Source: Scolanthus callimorphus
Taxonomy: Eukaryota > Cnidaria > Anthozoa > Actiniaria > Edwardsiidae
NCBI GenBank assembly: GCA_033964015.1
Contig: CM066913.1
Span: forward strand, 23,149,854-23,213,853
Direction of reading: 5' to 3'
DNA: 64,000 nt
In this document: positions 23,074-36,130 of the stretch, in pieces
Layout: every line of letters begins with the position of its first letter
Numbering within the stretch: the stretch's first letter is position 1
The notes under the pieces: model-generated
Database searches by the model: none
Seen by the model: the letters and a program-made list of their open reading frames with translations, nothing else
What the model was told of the DNA's origin: nothing
Position numbers and translations under genes: made by a program

Positions 23074-23733
23074 TGCACCCATCAGCTCCTTTGGCCTCGT
23101 TGCACTAAATCAGTAAAGCGATACATCACTCGACATCGCTATTTGTCAATCGACTTCAAATAATTACATGTAAGTAATCTAAAAGAAAAAATCATAGCGC
23201 CATGGTATGGCTAGGTTAATAACCTTGTATTATAATGATATGATCACCCTTGTGTCATTCACCAAGTGGTGAGCGGTTACCTAACGAGACCTTGTTCACG
23301 GCCGGGCGCCATCTTGGCCGCCAGGAATAAACTGTAGTGAGGTGAAAACATCTCTTTGTCATCTTTACACAATGGCGTAGTACAAAATTAAACAACAAAT
23401 CCAAATACGCAAATCTTCAGATTTCTTACATAAAATGCGGAACTGCCATGCATCCAAACACTCGTCACAATTTCTATGCAGCGAATGTGTCACTCGACTT
23501 CGCTCCTACAATTTGCCAATCAGCTCTTAGCATCAATTTCGATGAAGCGGATGTGTCACTCGACTTCGCTCCTACAATTTGCCAATCAGCTCTTAGCATC
23601 AATTTCGATGCAGCGAATGTGTCACTCGACTTCGCTCCCACAATTGCCAATCAGCTCTTAGCATCAATTTCGATGCAGCGAATGTGTTACTCGACTTCAA
23701 TATTAAATCAATAGAATAGTCTAATAATTAAAA

Positions 23734-24300
23734 TTATGTCATTATTCTCCATGCAACGATATTTCCATTCCAATTACTAGAGCCAATGACAGACCTTTCA
23801 TTTCTACCATGAATACAAGCTTCTCTTCCGACAAAATAACGACAGCCACGAATGAAAACTAGAATACTTAACCATAATAATGGCCAAAAACTGGCAGATG
23901 GCCATGCAGGAACAACTAATGTGATTGATACATGTTGCCTATAAACAAAATTCAAAATGGCCGTGGAAGACAATCCTTTCTCCTCTCGTGCGTGAAAAAC
24001 AGCAATTTATCACCTTTTTATTTTTATCATTGCTTGTTATTCAATGTGTGACCAGCTCATTGTGACAATTGCAATAATTTCTGTAATTTTCCTGTTATTA
24101 CGCTAGAACTTACTTCGATTACACAATATTCATTAATGTGAAAAGAACATTCCAAATCTTTGCAGCAGCAATGGAGATTGACAAAAACTGGTCATTAGAT
24201 TGGGCAATCGAACTACGACTGGACTAATAATATATATTATAGATACCACGAAACGAATGGTTCTCTGCTGAAAAATCAATTGCAGCTATATAGTATTGTT
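23734..24300 (-). pseudogene. Decayed DIRS/Ngaro-like element, copy B, C-terminal part
   Basis: Holds the VVPAWPSASFWPLL-type segment (about 23875-23920) and the downstream GSSNWNGNIVAWRI remnant. It is cut off from its reverse-transcriptase part by the LINE insertion at 24301. Confidence 0.55.
24296..24300. repeat. LINE target-site duplication, left copy
   Basis: TTGTT, repeated at 29644-29648. The empty site in insert copies A and C reads ATTGTTCATAAC without interruption. The exact length is uncertain because the LINE's poly(T) adjoins. Confidence 0.6.
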
Positions 24301-24554
24301 TTTTTTTTTTTTTTTTTTTTCCTATTTCAATTTTTTATTTCAATTATATTTTACATGTACTTTTTTATTTACTTTTTTATTAATCAAATCATCCCCCCTC
24401 CCCTTTCATTCCACTATTTATATGCCCCTAGCATCCCTCCCTTCAGAAAAAAAAAAAAAAAACAACTACACGACACAGACAAAAACACAGAGGAGCAAGA
24501 TATGGTCCACATCAACCCCAAGTCACCCCACCACCAATGTCCATCTCTATAATA

Positions 24555-27500
24555 TTAACCAACCAGCCCAAGAAGGGGTTCCCACTTTTTTAAATGTATT
24601 TCAAGCTTTTGCTTTTGTTTTGCTATGTGGTATTCAATCTTATAAAAACGGATAAGAAGACATTTTAGACTATTGAACGAAAGCAACATATCTTTTTGTT
24701 TGCATGAATAAATAAAATATTTAGTCAGCAGAATAATAAAATTAATTAACATAAGATGATCTTCACTACTAAATAAACCAAATGTGACGTCCTTCCAAGA
24801 AAGTCTCAAATCAACTTTAAAGTACTCCAATATAAAATTTTCTAATTCTTTCCAGAAAACACGCACTGGTTGACAAAAGTACAAAAGATGCTCTGGAGTC
24901 TCAACCTCATTCTTGCATAGGTAGCAATCTGGAGAGTCAACTATTTTGAACAAGTAGAGCTTGTCATTTGTATATAAAATGCGATGTAGTAATTTGAACT
25001 GAAATTCTCTTAGCTTCATATCTAACGTAACCTTGTAGGGCAACATAAAAATATCCTCCCAGCTTAACTGAGGATCAAAAGTGAACCTTTCATCATATTT
25101 CTTTATGGCTGTAGGTGTGTGAACTTTATCTGAGATTAGCAGATCATAGACCGTTTTTGACTTAATATTGCCCATCAAAAAGAGTTTATCACCATGAAGA
25201 CAATTATACGAATCCAATTGTAAAGGTTTTGTAGATTCAGAGATCCTACATTTCCCAGCCTTCAAAATCCGTCGCCACTCCTGAGGAAGGCTATTATATA
25301 AGCCAAATAGTTGGAACAATTCCCCCGATGTTAAAGATAGGCCACTTCCGAGGGTCAAAAAGACCAAGTTTCCATCATTATCAAATAAATCCCCCACCTT
25401 GCAAAAACCCTTTCCTTGAAGTACCTTATTAAATACAGGTTTCCCTCCTAAAAGAATATATTTATTATTCCATAAGACCTCATTGCAAATATCGTCTAAA
25501 GTAAGTTGAGGAGAGGACAGAAACAGAGCTTGCCACGTTAATAGACAGTGCTTATAAAATTCAGGTATAAAAAAATGCAAGTTCTTACAATCAAAGTTAC
25601 AATGGAAATAAAAGGCTCCCCCTACTGAATTAAGATACTGCTCCAAAATATATTTCCACCCTGCATTAAAAAATGGGCCTATGAACTTCTGTATACACAT
25701 TATTCGTTGAGCCAAAATCATACTCTCTATATCTGGCATCCTGAGTCCCCCTTTATTAATAGCACCAATGATAACTTTTCTCTTAATTTTATCCTTGCGA
25801 CCCTTCCACAGGAAGGTGTAAAGTAGGGTATTAAATTTCTGGTAATATTCCTTCTTACAAAAAACCATAGACATGCGATATAACAATTTAGGAATTGCAA
25901 AAGACTTTATAATTGAATTCTCCCCATAAGAGTAAGTGACCTCCAGCTCCAACTCCCTAAGCATTCCTTTACCTCCTTCATTATACTGTCGAAATTGGCT
26001 TTGTAAAATAGAGAAGTATTATTAGTGAAATATACGCCTAGAATTTTAATCATGGAGCTTACCTGCTTGACCTGTAGCTCAACTGGATTGTCTAACACAG
26101 TGATCCCTAAAGGGAGTACCTCCGTTTTATCCTTATTAAGATATAGACCAGAATAAGAGCTAAATTCGCCTATTACTTCTATTAAACGATGATAAGAACT
26201 TTTATTTTGGACAAAGCACGTGAGGTCATCAGCAAAAAGCACAAATTTGAATTCTTTTTTACCGATAACAATACCTTCAATTTTCGGGTCATTCCTAATA
26301 TAGATTGATAATAGCTCAATTACCATTATAAAGAGGTAAGGGGAAAGGGGATCCCCCTGGCGCACCCCAGAGCCTAATGGGAAGAAGGGCGTGGCATGGC
26401 CATTATTCATTACACAACTAGACGTATTATTATAAAGAGTTTTGATCCACGCTGTGAAGGATTCACCAAAACCAAAAATCTCGAGAGTTTTTATTAAAAA
26501 ATATCTATCTACGGAATCAAAAGCCTTTTCAAAATCGAACGCCGCTAGAATACCTTCGCCCTTTTTAAAATTCACGAACTCAACAATGTCACTCACAGTA
26601 CGTACCGCGTCGAAAATTGTTCTACCCTTAACAAAAGCATATTGATCTACGTCGATAATATGAGGCAAAACATTTTCCAATCTATGCGCAAGAACCTTCG
26701 AAGCAATTTTCACATCAACATTAAGAAGTGAAATCGGTCGCCAGTTTTTTAACCATCTTCTATCCTTACCCTTTTTTCTATTAAAGCAATTATAGCTTGT
26801 TTTTGGGATGTCGATAACTCCCCATGACGATAGGAAAAATTCAGTGCATTGACCAATGAATCTCTAGTTTCTGACCAAAAGAATCTAAAGAATTCTATCG
26901 GCAAACCATCATTACCGGGAGTCCTGTGGTTTTTAAAATCCTTGAGAATATTAAAACATTCAGCTTGCGTAATTTCACCTTCACACGCTTCACGAAGTTT
27001 ACTTGAAATTTTTGGTATATACTTAGAATCCAAAAAAGGGCACGAGTGTGAACTAAGAGCACGATCGGATCTGTCTTTATATAAATCTGAATAAAATAAA
27101 TTTAATTCATCTAAAATTGTTTTAGGATTGATGCACTCTGTTCCATCTTGCAAAAATATTTTCCTGACGCACGTTTTTTGTTTCCTATTTTTTTCCAAGC
27201 CAAGAAAGAACTTTGTACTTCTTTCCCCTTCCTCCAGCCACTGTGCACGTGAGCGAACTATTAAACCTTGTGTGATATAATCGTATTCCTCTTCATATTC
27301 CATTTTAACTCTTTCTAAGTTTTCGCAATTCTCCGTACAGGGGTTCTTTAAAAAATTTTCTTCACACATTTTAATGTTATATTCTAAAGTGGATAATTTA
27401 CTTCTCCTTTCTCGAGCACGCTTTTTACTAAACGAGATAGTTTCCTTGCGAATAAGATATTTTAACCAGTCCCAGTTAACCCGTGGGTCCTCGCTATAGT

Positions 27501-28356
27501 TCTCTTCACTTTGCCACTTCGCTAAATTATTCTTCATCTGCTCGACATATAATTTATCATCTAAAAGACTCGTATTGAACTTCCAAGATGACGGGCCGCG
27601 TTGTACATCGCATAAACTGTCAATAGAAAGAGTTACTGCCGAATGGTCGGTCTTTACAGCAATATTAATATCCGCTTTCTGAATATCATCTTGAAAATTT
27701 TCACTAATAAGCCAAAAATCTAGCCTACGTTGAATCAATGGCGATTTTTGGCGCCACGAAAACCTACGTGTATCCGGGTTCCGAATCCTCCAAATATCTA
27801 TTAAATCGTTACTTAACATAATATCTTCTAAATCCTTGATAGACTCTTTTACAGCTGGTTTGCCTCCTTCGGCATCAAGAAACGAATCGAAATAAACATT
27901 ATAATCGCCCCCCAAAAGCAATTTCGCGTCCGTATTTTGTTCACGTACATTATCTAATAGACTTGAAATTTTGCGAAAAAAAGAAGACTGCTCCTGTGTT
28001 TTGTTTGGTGCATAAATATTTAAAAGAATAAAATGCTCACCTTGGATTTCCGCCTCAAGGAGAATATATCTACCGCCCTCATCCGAATGAATCCTTTGAA
28101 CTGTACAATCCAGAGTACCACGTATGAGAACTGAGACTCCCTTGCTTTGGCTTGTACCATGAGAAAAAAACATTTTGCCCGACCACTGCTGCCGCCATTT
28201 GTTTTCAATCTCTTTTGTGCTATGACTCTCTTGAAGAAAGATTACATCAGCATTCCGTTTATTTAGCCAAGCGAAAACCGTTTGCCGCTTTTGAAAATCG
28301 CGAATACCACGAACATTAAGAGAGAGTAAATTAAACTGTACATTCAGTACCCCCAT
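24555..28356 (-). pseudogene. LINE ORF2 (endonuclease-reverse transcriptase), two frameshifts
   Basis: Reads in three successive frames: 28356-26749, 26713-25907 and about 25915-24555. The first part is an apurinic/apyrimidinic-type endonuclease (LSLNVRGI near the start, IFLQES, GGDYNV, TDHSAV) and reaches the RT entry motif TPGNDGLPIEFF. The second is the RT core with AFVKGRTI, FDFEKAFDSV, GVRQGDPLSPYLF and the catalytic FADD box (about 26226-26237). The third holds the C-terminal domain and a cysteine-histidine knuckle (CYLCKN...HLLYFC). Frame is lost once in an A-run near 26770 and once near 25915; each looks like a single missing base. I prefer the ATG at 28356 to one 60 bases upstream because it directly precedes the endonuclease motif. 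With only two lesions the copy is young, or the lesions are assembly errors. Confidence 0.9.
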
Positions 28357-28674
28357 TGAACTGATTAGTGAAACACAACAAAAGTGATGGAAATGCCCCA
28401 GGGAGATGCAGACCAACCCAACTCAAAAAGACAATACAAGACGATTAACACAAGAACAAAGACAACAACAAAAACAAGTACAACAAATACAATTCCAAAA
28501 GCAGCAGGCGGGAAGCCCTTAACGCTACGATGAACTAGTGTCTCGCTTACAAAAGCACCCATTGTTCTTATTGCTTTCTGCTCTTAACCAAAAAGAAAAG
28601 ATTGCATATTTTGACCAAAACACTAATAATAATATTTCTTATGAAGATTCAAAACTTCTTATAGAAAAAAAAAG

Positions 28675-29556
28675 TCACTCCTTAAATTCGACGCCGTCTA
28701 TGTAAAGTTTGAAGGGATCAGCTTTACCAAAGCTTGCCCGTCTGCCGTCATTTCTCGCCTCTATCAACTTTGGTATAAGTCGTTTTCGAATGCGAGAGAC
28801 CTCGAGTGGGAGATCATGACTGATTCCAAAAGGCGATTCCTCCTCATCGTCAGCGACCTTGACGAACTTACTCCTGCACTTCACAACCCTTTGTCGATCA
28901 GAGAACCTCAGGAACCGTGCCAATATCGTCCTTGGCTTGCCATCCTCCGACTGACCAACCCTGTGCACCCTTTGGAATTCAATATTTCGCGCGTCTTCCA
29001 GGCCAACTTCCCCCTCTAGAAATCTATAAAGAACCTCTGCGGTGTTTTCATCCTTTTTCTCAGAAATGCCATAAAAACGTAGGTTTTCACGACGACTGTA
29101 GACCTCATGCATTAGCAGGCGATCTTTAAGTTTTCCTAATTCTTCCTTGGTGGTGTTCTCCAGTTTGTGCAGATTTCTTTTCCCTTCGTCAACCTCTCTG
29201 CCCACAAACTCAACCGAAGCCTTCAGCTCCGTGGTCACCTTAACATTCGAAAGTAAATCCGCCTCCAGCTTCGTAAACTTGACTTCAAGATTCGTGATAG
29301 ACTTATTTATCGAAGAAACTGCTCCATGCAGGGCTTTTATATCATTTGCAATTAATTCCAGAGCACCAAGCTTCTCAATAATAGCATCTTGGTTTGATTT
29401 CGACGCCACGTCCGCCATTGCCGCGTCCTTTCCCTCAAGCATGACCTCCTCGAAATCCTCCTCGAAGTCCTTTTGTTTTTTACTAACCGGGCTCTTTTCT
29501 GATACACTTGAGCTACTACTGTTCCTATCTTTTCGTTTAGTGAATAAGGAGGCCAT
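28675..29556 (-). CDS. LINE ORF1 RNA-binding protein (293 aa)
   Basis: An intact frame. The N-terminus is basic and serine-rich (residues 1-30). A long coiled-coil-like heptad region (about 55-150) would allow multimer formation. It is followed by the conserved ORF1 motif SRRENLRFYGI (154-164) and RVHRVG (196-201), marks of the L1/Tx1 ORF1 RNA-recognition domain, and a C-terminal domain ending FKLYIDGVEFKE. ORF1 proteins coat the element's RNA and act as nucleic-acid chaperones during target-primed reverse transcription. It lies about 320 bases upstream of ORF2, whose start is at 28356. Confidence 0.9.
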   Translation of the reverse strand: MASLFTKRKDRNSSSSSVSEKSPVSKKQKDFEEDFEEVMLEGKDAAMADVASKSNQDAIIEKLGALELIANDIKALHGAVSSINKSITNLEVKFTKLEADLLSNVKVTTELKASVEFVGREVDEGKRNLHKLENTTKEELGKLKDRLLMHEVYSRRENLRFYGISEKKDENTAEVLYRFLEGEVGLEDARNIEFQRVHRVGQSEDGKPRTILARFLRFSDRQRVVKCRSKFVKVADDEEESPFGISHDLPLEVSRIRKRLIPKLIEARNDGRRASFGKADPFKLYIDGVEFKE

Positions 29557-29643
29557 TGAATTCTTTGGTCCTCAAAATAAGTTTAAAAGAGCAGGAGCTT
29601 TACAGAACACGTCCTTACTCTCCCATAGCTAGACCCAGTCTCC

Positions 29644-29648
29644 TTGTT
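29644..29648. repeat. LINE target-site duplication, right copy
   Basis: TTGTT followed by CATAACTCTTG, the sequence that continues the empty site in insert copies A and C. Confidence 0.6.
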
Positions 29649-31114
29649 CATAACTCTTGTTGCTTTCTCGATCCTTCTGATGAACAATGTCAAGTCATTC
29701 CAAACAAATCCATCTCTTGAATGATACGCAGCATAACAAGAGATATAACATACCAATTATCCGAATACACAAAATCTGAAAACGTTGATGAACAAGAAGA
29801 GCGCGTTTCTCCATTGGGAAAAATCCATGCAAAACCTAAATATGGTCTGTGGAAAGATATCTAGATGGTCATATCCACTTTAGAAATCAAATACACAGCA
29901 AATTATGTTCCAGAATGGAGAAACTCAAAATGTTTGATGTAATTTTGATACTTGAATTTGAATTTGTACAAACACCTGTTGATCAATCGATCGATAATAA
30001 GCCTATTTAATTCTTTCCCCATGGTTGGATGGAGACAGACATCGATATTGTAAACACATTCACTTCAACTTCAAAAATTATATCACCAAGCAAAAGTTCC
30101 TGAACAGATTCAATTCAACTACAAAATATTTGTGCAAAAAGCGCACAGAATTATTGTTTTAGAAGGATTAAAGAGATACTTTCTTATAGGCCGATGGCCT
30201 TGATGAGGTCATTGTTTACATTCACGAAATTTAAAATGCTGTATCTAGGCTCGTTCAAGCTTTTCAAAATTGTGTGAAATCATTTAGGCAAAAACGCATA
30301 CATGTTTCCTCTAAATTGTACAAGGGACTAACATTCAAAACTTCAGCAAAACACCATTTTTCCACGGCGTTGAACATAAATCTCAACCTTTGGTTGTTGT
30401 TGTTCGCGTTCAGATCGCAGACCATCTAGTTTTCCCGTAAAAGCAGTCATACCATTATCATTGATAGTTCCCTCTACTCGGACGTTCTGATTCTGAACAT
30501 TGCTTAATATGCTAATGAGCTCAAAATACCTATCCTGTATTTGGCAGAAATAATGAATTCTGGTGCTACTATATTTCCATAACGGTTGGTATGCTTTTAA
30601 CTGACCTTGCACATTGCAACAATGTTGTTATTACATATGACTCCCGCTCCCCATCATGTAAATAGTACCTCCAGTTCTTGACTCATTATTGCTCATTATT
30701 ACAATTCGTCATCTTCATTTTCCCGTTCCTGACTTATCTGATGTTGTAGTCATTATTTCTACACAAGCGTAACCCAGCAAAGTGGTGCTTGTTGGAATTC
30801 CTGCATTGCGCGTTGAGAAGCGTACGTCATTTGGTCTATAAAAATAGAAAATACAATTAAGAATGGAAAACAATAAAACATTTTAAACGGCCTAGCAATG
30901 GTAAACCAATAATAACTGCAAGAAAAAAAAAAAAAATAGCGTAAGCTGTAACGTGCCGTGTGAACCTGAAACCTGGATACTATAGACTTCTTCCATGCTC
31001 CTTATAAACCTGAAAACTTGTTAGTCTAAACTAACAAAGTTAGATGCCATTACATAACTTCATACATACCAAACATGACTTTACGTCATGCTACGAAAAC
31101 AATGGAAAATACAT
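29644..31114 (-). pseudogene. Insert copy B, part right of the LINE, with RT remnants
   Basis: Continues the decayed DIRS/Ngaro-like element: the SGYDHLDIFP-type motif at about 29850-29879, the KFKYQNY region near 29950 and GQLKAYQPLW near 30600. About 480 bases at the right end (30640-31114) show nothing recognisable apart from an A-run near 30924. Confidence 0.55.
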
Positions 31115-31156
31115 TTGGTATGGGCAGGGCAGAATACAAAAGGTAAAGATTTTCAA

Positions 31157-31228
31157 TGCGTTGGCCGGGAATCGAACCCGGGTCAACTGCTTGGAAGGCA
31201 GCTATGCTCACCACTATACCACCGACGC
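31157..31228 (-). tRNA. tRNA-Gly(UCC), unit 10, C5-A68 mismatch
   Basis: Same acceptor-stem mismatch as the unit 9 copy; otherwise intact with anticodon UCC. Confidence 0.85.
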
Positions 31229-32065
31229 CTCAGATGCGCAAAGTTTAGTGATCAAATCAACACATGTTTCTGTTGTCGCTTCGTCTCAATTAAATGGGAA
31301 CAAAATCATTCGCGAGCAACAATTATGATATGCAGCAAATCTATACGGCAGTGGGCTTGCATCCATCAGGATTCGACAGTAACGCGCACGGGTACATCGT
31401 ACCATGACACCAGGAACCCATCAATAGGAGTCTCCATCTACTCCACTTAGTCCAGACACATGCATGCAGAATCTATTTTTAGACTGTGGATTTTGAATTT
31501 AAACGGCAAATTGGATTTGATGTGCTGGTTTCAACGCGTGCACTCTTTATTTTGAGAGAGGGGCCATAATTTGTACCAATATGACAACTAATTAACGCAG
31601 GTTTAAAAAATCTAAAAGAAGTAAAGAAAAACTATTGGGCTTATCTCCCGTGTAAAAACCTGTCATTGCTCACAAACTGCGTCACAAAGCTTCCTTTGTT
31701 TGGTAGAACGAATCATGATGAAATAAGAACTGAACACAAAGGTGTCCTCTGGAAATGGTTATTACACAGGAGTTAACCCAACTATTGTACTCTTGTGCTT
31801 GGCTGCCAACTAATAGGTGATGGAGAATGCTTTAGATGGGGTAGTCGTGGCCAGCATGATAGTGTTGCCAGTATAAAGCAATGTAGAAATCGATTATAAA
31901 GAACAATGACTTGGTACAACGTACTAAAAAAGGAAGACATTCATCTAAGAAACTTCTCGGAAGTTCGGCGTGTGAGGTAGGCGACTGTTTTTTCTTTTAG
32001 CTGAGGCTGAAAACAAACATTCTACTACGCCGTGGTAGTTAGACAAACGACTAAAATAAAGACTA

Positions 32066-32138
32066 CGCCCAACGTGGGGCTCGAACCCACGACCCTGAGA
32101 TTAAGAGTCTCATGCTCTACCGACTGAGCTAGCCGGGC
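32066..32138 (-). tRNA. tRNA-Lys(CUU), unit 10
   Basis: Consensus copy, box B GGTTCGAGCC. It differs from its otherwise near-identical neighbours at 21216 and 37559, which carry G57T; gene conversion or independent recombination could explain the patchwork. Confidence 0.95.
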
Positions 32139-34320
32139 CGCTCACATCAAATGCTGCTCTTGAAAACAAAGTGATTACGCACTGCTTGTGATAGAGAAAA
32201 CGTTAAAACATCGAAACAGTAATGATGCGGCCCCTTCTACGAAGTTCGTAGCGCCCTTCGCGAGGCAGCAAAAAAACGTAAACATCGTTTTCTTTTTAAA
32301 CAGAGATTTCCGAGTCGAATAGAGCGACATCTGAGAGGCAGTGGCCATCCCCTTACAATACTAACAACGAGGGCCATGTGTTAGAAGACTGTAACAGGTC
32401 AATGTGCTACCCTCGATAAAATAAGGATTATCGTATCGTATGGTATCGTAGAGTCTGAATCTTGTACGACATGAGGACGTCTCATCGATCACCCCAAGCA
32501 TCTATGCTTAATGTTTAAATGCTTAAAAAATGACCCTAATCTAGCTGATGTCTAGATGACAAGCGGAGGCCCCAAACAATTTAAGATCACATGGGACTCT
32601 GATTCCTGGAAGACAGCGTAGAGCGGACGAATTGAAAGCGATCAGATTTAGCGCTTCTCACAAATTTCTTCGTGGCGCAATGGAGAAAAGCAGTTGTAAA
32701 CGCAAAAGGCGCATGTTTTCTGCACTTACTTGGGATAACATTGAAACCATCAACATCGTTGATTGGAAAGATTATAGCCAAAAATAAAATGATAATTTCA
32801 TTCTCCTTCACCAGTTCATCCGAATGAAAAATATTTTCCCTTTCCTTCTGCATGACTATTAATAAAGACAACACAGTTATACGTTTTTTAAACGTTTGGC
32901 AGCTTGGTTCAGGTCTGAACAAGGCACCGTTACGCTGATGTATTGCAAATGATTACAAGTATATCTAAATATATTGTTTGCTACTGAAAAGCCTGCGAGG
33001 TGCAGTTCTTTTACATACATGCTATTCGCTAGATCTGATTTACAATGGCCATTTAGAGGCGCTCTCTTGATAGACAACCAGTCACATACGCTATTGTACA
33101 ATCGAAGTTGCACTGCCTAACCCGGAAACTGTGTAAACCGAACATGTCTGTTTTGTGTCCAGTGTCCTAAAGCTTGAGAAGTGACTTGAAACATTCACGA
33201 AATAATGTATGACATTTTCCTTTTCCCTACTTCTTGTATTTGTTGATAGACTTTAAATACGATACATTCGTAAATATATAGTCAGGATATACACAATGAT
33301 TAGACGATGTCTGCGTCGACTAAATAACGACTTTTCATAGAGCCAACTAAGCACGAAACATTTTTAAATGGCTTTGAGAAAGTCTAATAGACATCTTGTC
33401 CTTCCCTGAATACATTAGTCTTGCTTTCTGGTAGTTTTACTATAATATGACCAGGAAAAGCGGTGATGTCGCATGCCCTTATTTTAAGGAGCTTCTCAGA
33501 ACGAAAAAGCCCTGCAACGATAAACACATTTAGTAATACGTAAATATTTCAGTGAAGCTTGATCCGTAGCATATATTCATATCTTGAATTAGGCAAAACA
33601 TACTCCTTTACCCTATATAATTGGTTTTAATCTATATCTTTCTTCAACTTGTACTAAATTGCAACAGATACTTGCAACCTACGCCGGGGATTGTGCGAAA
33701 GGTAGATGGCTAGCATTTCCATGCATCTCTTGGAAGTCTAAGCGCACATTTCTCTTGTATTATAAGCACGCGTGGATGGCGCAGCGCTGGAATGGAATCT
33801 AAAAAAAAAACGTTTAGCAAAATTGTAACAACAAATTATAAGAACATTGCAAAGTCTCAGATCATACCATTACATGCGAACAAGTATGCATCTTTTTTTT
33901 TTTTTTTTTTTTTTTTAATGCACCCATCAGCTCCTTTGGCCTCGTTGCACTAAATCAGTAAAGCGATACATCACTCGACATCGCTATTTGTCAATCGACT
34001 TCAAATAATTACATGTAAGTAATCTAAAAGAAAAAATCATAGCGCCATGGTATGGCTAGGTTAATAACCTTGTATTATAATGATATGATCACCCTTGTGT
34101 CATTCACCAAGTGGTGAGCGGTTACCTAACAAGACCTTGTTCACGGCCGGGCGCCATCTTGGCCGCCAGGAATAAACTGTAGTGAGGTGAAAACATCTCT
34201 TTGTCATCTTTACACAATGGCGTAGTACAAAATTAAACAACAAATCCAAATACGCAAATCTTCAGATTTCTTACATAAAATGCGGAACTGCCATGCATCC
34301 AAACACTCGTCACAATTTCT

Positions 34321-34545
34321 ATGCAGCGAATGTGTCACTCGACTTCGCTCCTACAATTTGCCAATCAGCTCTTAGCATCAATTTCGATGAAGCGGATGTG
34401 TCACTCGACTTCGCTCCTACAATTTGCCAATCAGCTCTTAGCATCAATTTCGATGCAGCGAATGTGTCACTCGACTTCGCTCCCACAATTGCCAATCAGC
34501 TCTTAGCATCAATTTCGATGCAGCGAATGTGTTACTCGACTTCAA
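34321..34545. repeat. 66-bp minisatellite in insert copy C
   Basis: Four monomers with starts at about 34322, 34388, 34454 and 34519, matching copy B. Confidence 0.75.
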
Positions 34546-34586
34546 TATTAAATCAATAGAATAGTCTAATAATTAAAATTATGTCA

Positions 34587-36130
34587 TTATTCTCCATGCA
34601 ACGATATTTCCATTCCAATTACTAGAGCCAATGACAGACCTTTCATTTCTACCATGAATACAAGCTTCTCTTCCGACAAAATAACGACAGCCACGAATGA
34701 AACTAGAATACTTAACCATAATAATGGCCAAAAACTGGCAGATGGCCATGCAGGAACAACTAATGTGATTGATACATGTTGCCTATAAACAAAATTCAAA
34801 ATGGCCGTGGAAGACAATCCTTTCTCCTCTCGTGCGTGAGAAAACAGCAATTTATCACCTTTTTATTTTTATCATTGCTTGTTATTCAATGTGTGACCAG
34901 CTCATTGTGACAATTGCAATAATTTCTGTAATTTTCCTGTTATTACGCTAGAACTTACTTCGATTACACAATATTCATTAATGTGAAAAGAACATTCCAA
35001 ATCTTTGCAGCAGCAATGGAGATTGACAAAAACTGGTCATTAGATTGGGCAATCGAACTACGACTGGACTAATAATATATATTATAGATACCACGAAACG
35101 AATGGTTCTCTGCTGAAAAATCAATTGCAGCTATATAGTATTGTTCATAACTCTTGTTGCTTTCTCGATCCTTCTGATGAACAATGTCAAGTCATTCCAA
35201 CAAATCCATCTCTTGAATGATACGCAGCATAACAAGAGATATAACATACCAATTATCCGAATACACAAAATCTGAAAACGTTGATGAACAAGAAGAGCGC
35301 GTTTCTCCATTGGGAAAAATCCATGCAAAACCTAAATATGGTCTGTGGAAAGATATCTAGATGGTCATATCCACTTTAGAAATCAAATACACAGCAAATT
35401 ATGTTCCAGAATGGAGAAACTCAAAATGTTTGATGTAATTTTGATACTTGAATTTGAATTTGTACAAACACCTGTTGATCAATCGATCGATAATAAGCCT
35501 ATTTAATTCTTTCCCCATGGTTGGATGGAGACAGACATCGATATTGTAAACACATTCACTTCAACTTCAAAAATTATATCACCAAGCAAAAGTTCCTGAA
35601 CAGATTCAATTCAACTACAAAATATTTGTGCAAAAAGCGCACAGAATTATTGTTTTAGAAGGATTAAAGAGATACTTTCTTATAGGCCGATGGCCTTGAT
35701 GAGGTCATTGTTTACATTCACGAAATTTAAAATGCTGTATCTAGGCTCGTTCAAGCTTTTCAAAATTGTGTGAAATCATTTAGGCAAAAACGCATACATG
35801 TTTCCTCTAAATTGTACAAGGGACTAACATTCAAAACTTCAGCAAAACACCATTTTTCCACGGCGTTGAACATAAATCTCAACCTTTGGTTGTTGTTGTT
35901 CGCGTTCAGATCGCAGACCATCTAGTTTTCCCGTAAAAGCAGTCATACCATTATCATTGATAGTTCCCTCTACTCGGACGTTCTGATTCTGAACATTGCT
36001 TAATATGCTAATGAGCTCAAAATACCTATCCTGTATTTGGCAGAAATAATGAATTCTGGTGCTACTATATTTCCATAACGGTTGGTATGCTTTTAACTGA
36101 CCTTGCACATTGCAAACAATGTTGTTATTA
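34587..36130 (-). pseudogene. Decayed DIRS/Ngaro-like reverse transcriptase, copy C
   Basis: Same fragments as copy A, including the SGYDHLDIFP motif at about 35346-35375 and the uninterrupted LINE empty site near 35139. A one-base deletion near 34697 puts the C-terminal remnant in a different frame from copies A and B, as expected for unconstrained sequence. Confidence 0.55.

Larger units (their letters stand above)
21948..24300 (-). repeat. 3.8-kb insert, copy B, part left of the LINE
   Basis: Nearly identical to 16453-18815 of copy A, offset 5,495 bp. It contains a T27 run (23045-23071) and the complete 66-bp minisatellite (23478-23700). The region 21948-23450 has no supported gene. Confidence 0.85.
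24301..29643 (-). mobile_element. Tx1/L1-type LINE retrotransposon, 5.3 kb
   Basis: Non-LTR retrotransposon in minus orientation. It has ORF1 (RNA-binding, coiled coil), ORF2 (endonuclease, reverse transcriptase, C-terminal zinc knuckle), a 3' UTR of about 230 bp with an internal A16 run on the plus strand (24447-24462), and a poly(A) tail visible as plus-strand T-run to 24320. Only about 87 bp precede ORF1, so the 5' UTR is short or slightly truncated. It interrupts insert copy B; copies A and C keep the empty site, so it arrived after the 5.5-kb duplications. Confidence 0.93.
31115..32797 (-). repeat. tRNA array segment between inserts B and C
   Basis: One unit with unit 10 Gly and Lys genes, nearly identical to 20265-21947. 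Diagnostic differences are the canonical Lys box B and a few single-base changes. Confidence 0.9.

Noticed and set aside
23448..23714. 22-residue tandem-repeat protein on the plus strand in the insert
   Set aside because: It is the in-frame reading of a 66-bp minisatellite; copy A breaks the pattern and neighbouring frames are open as well.
28816..29632. Plus-strand frames of 67-161 codons opposite LINE ORF1
   Set aside because: Antisense shadows of a well-supported ORF1; no independent features.
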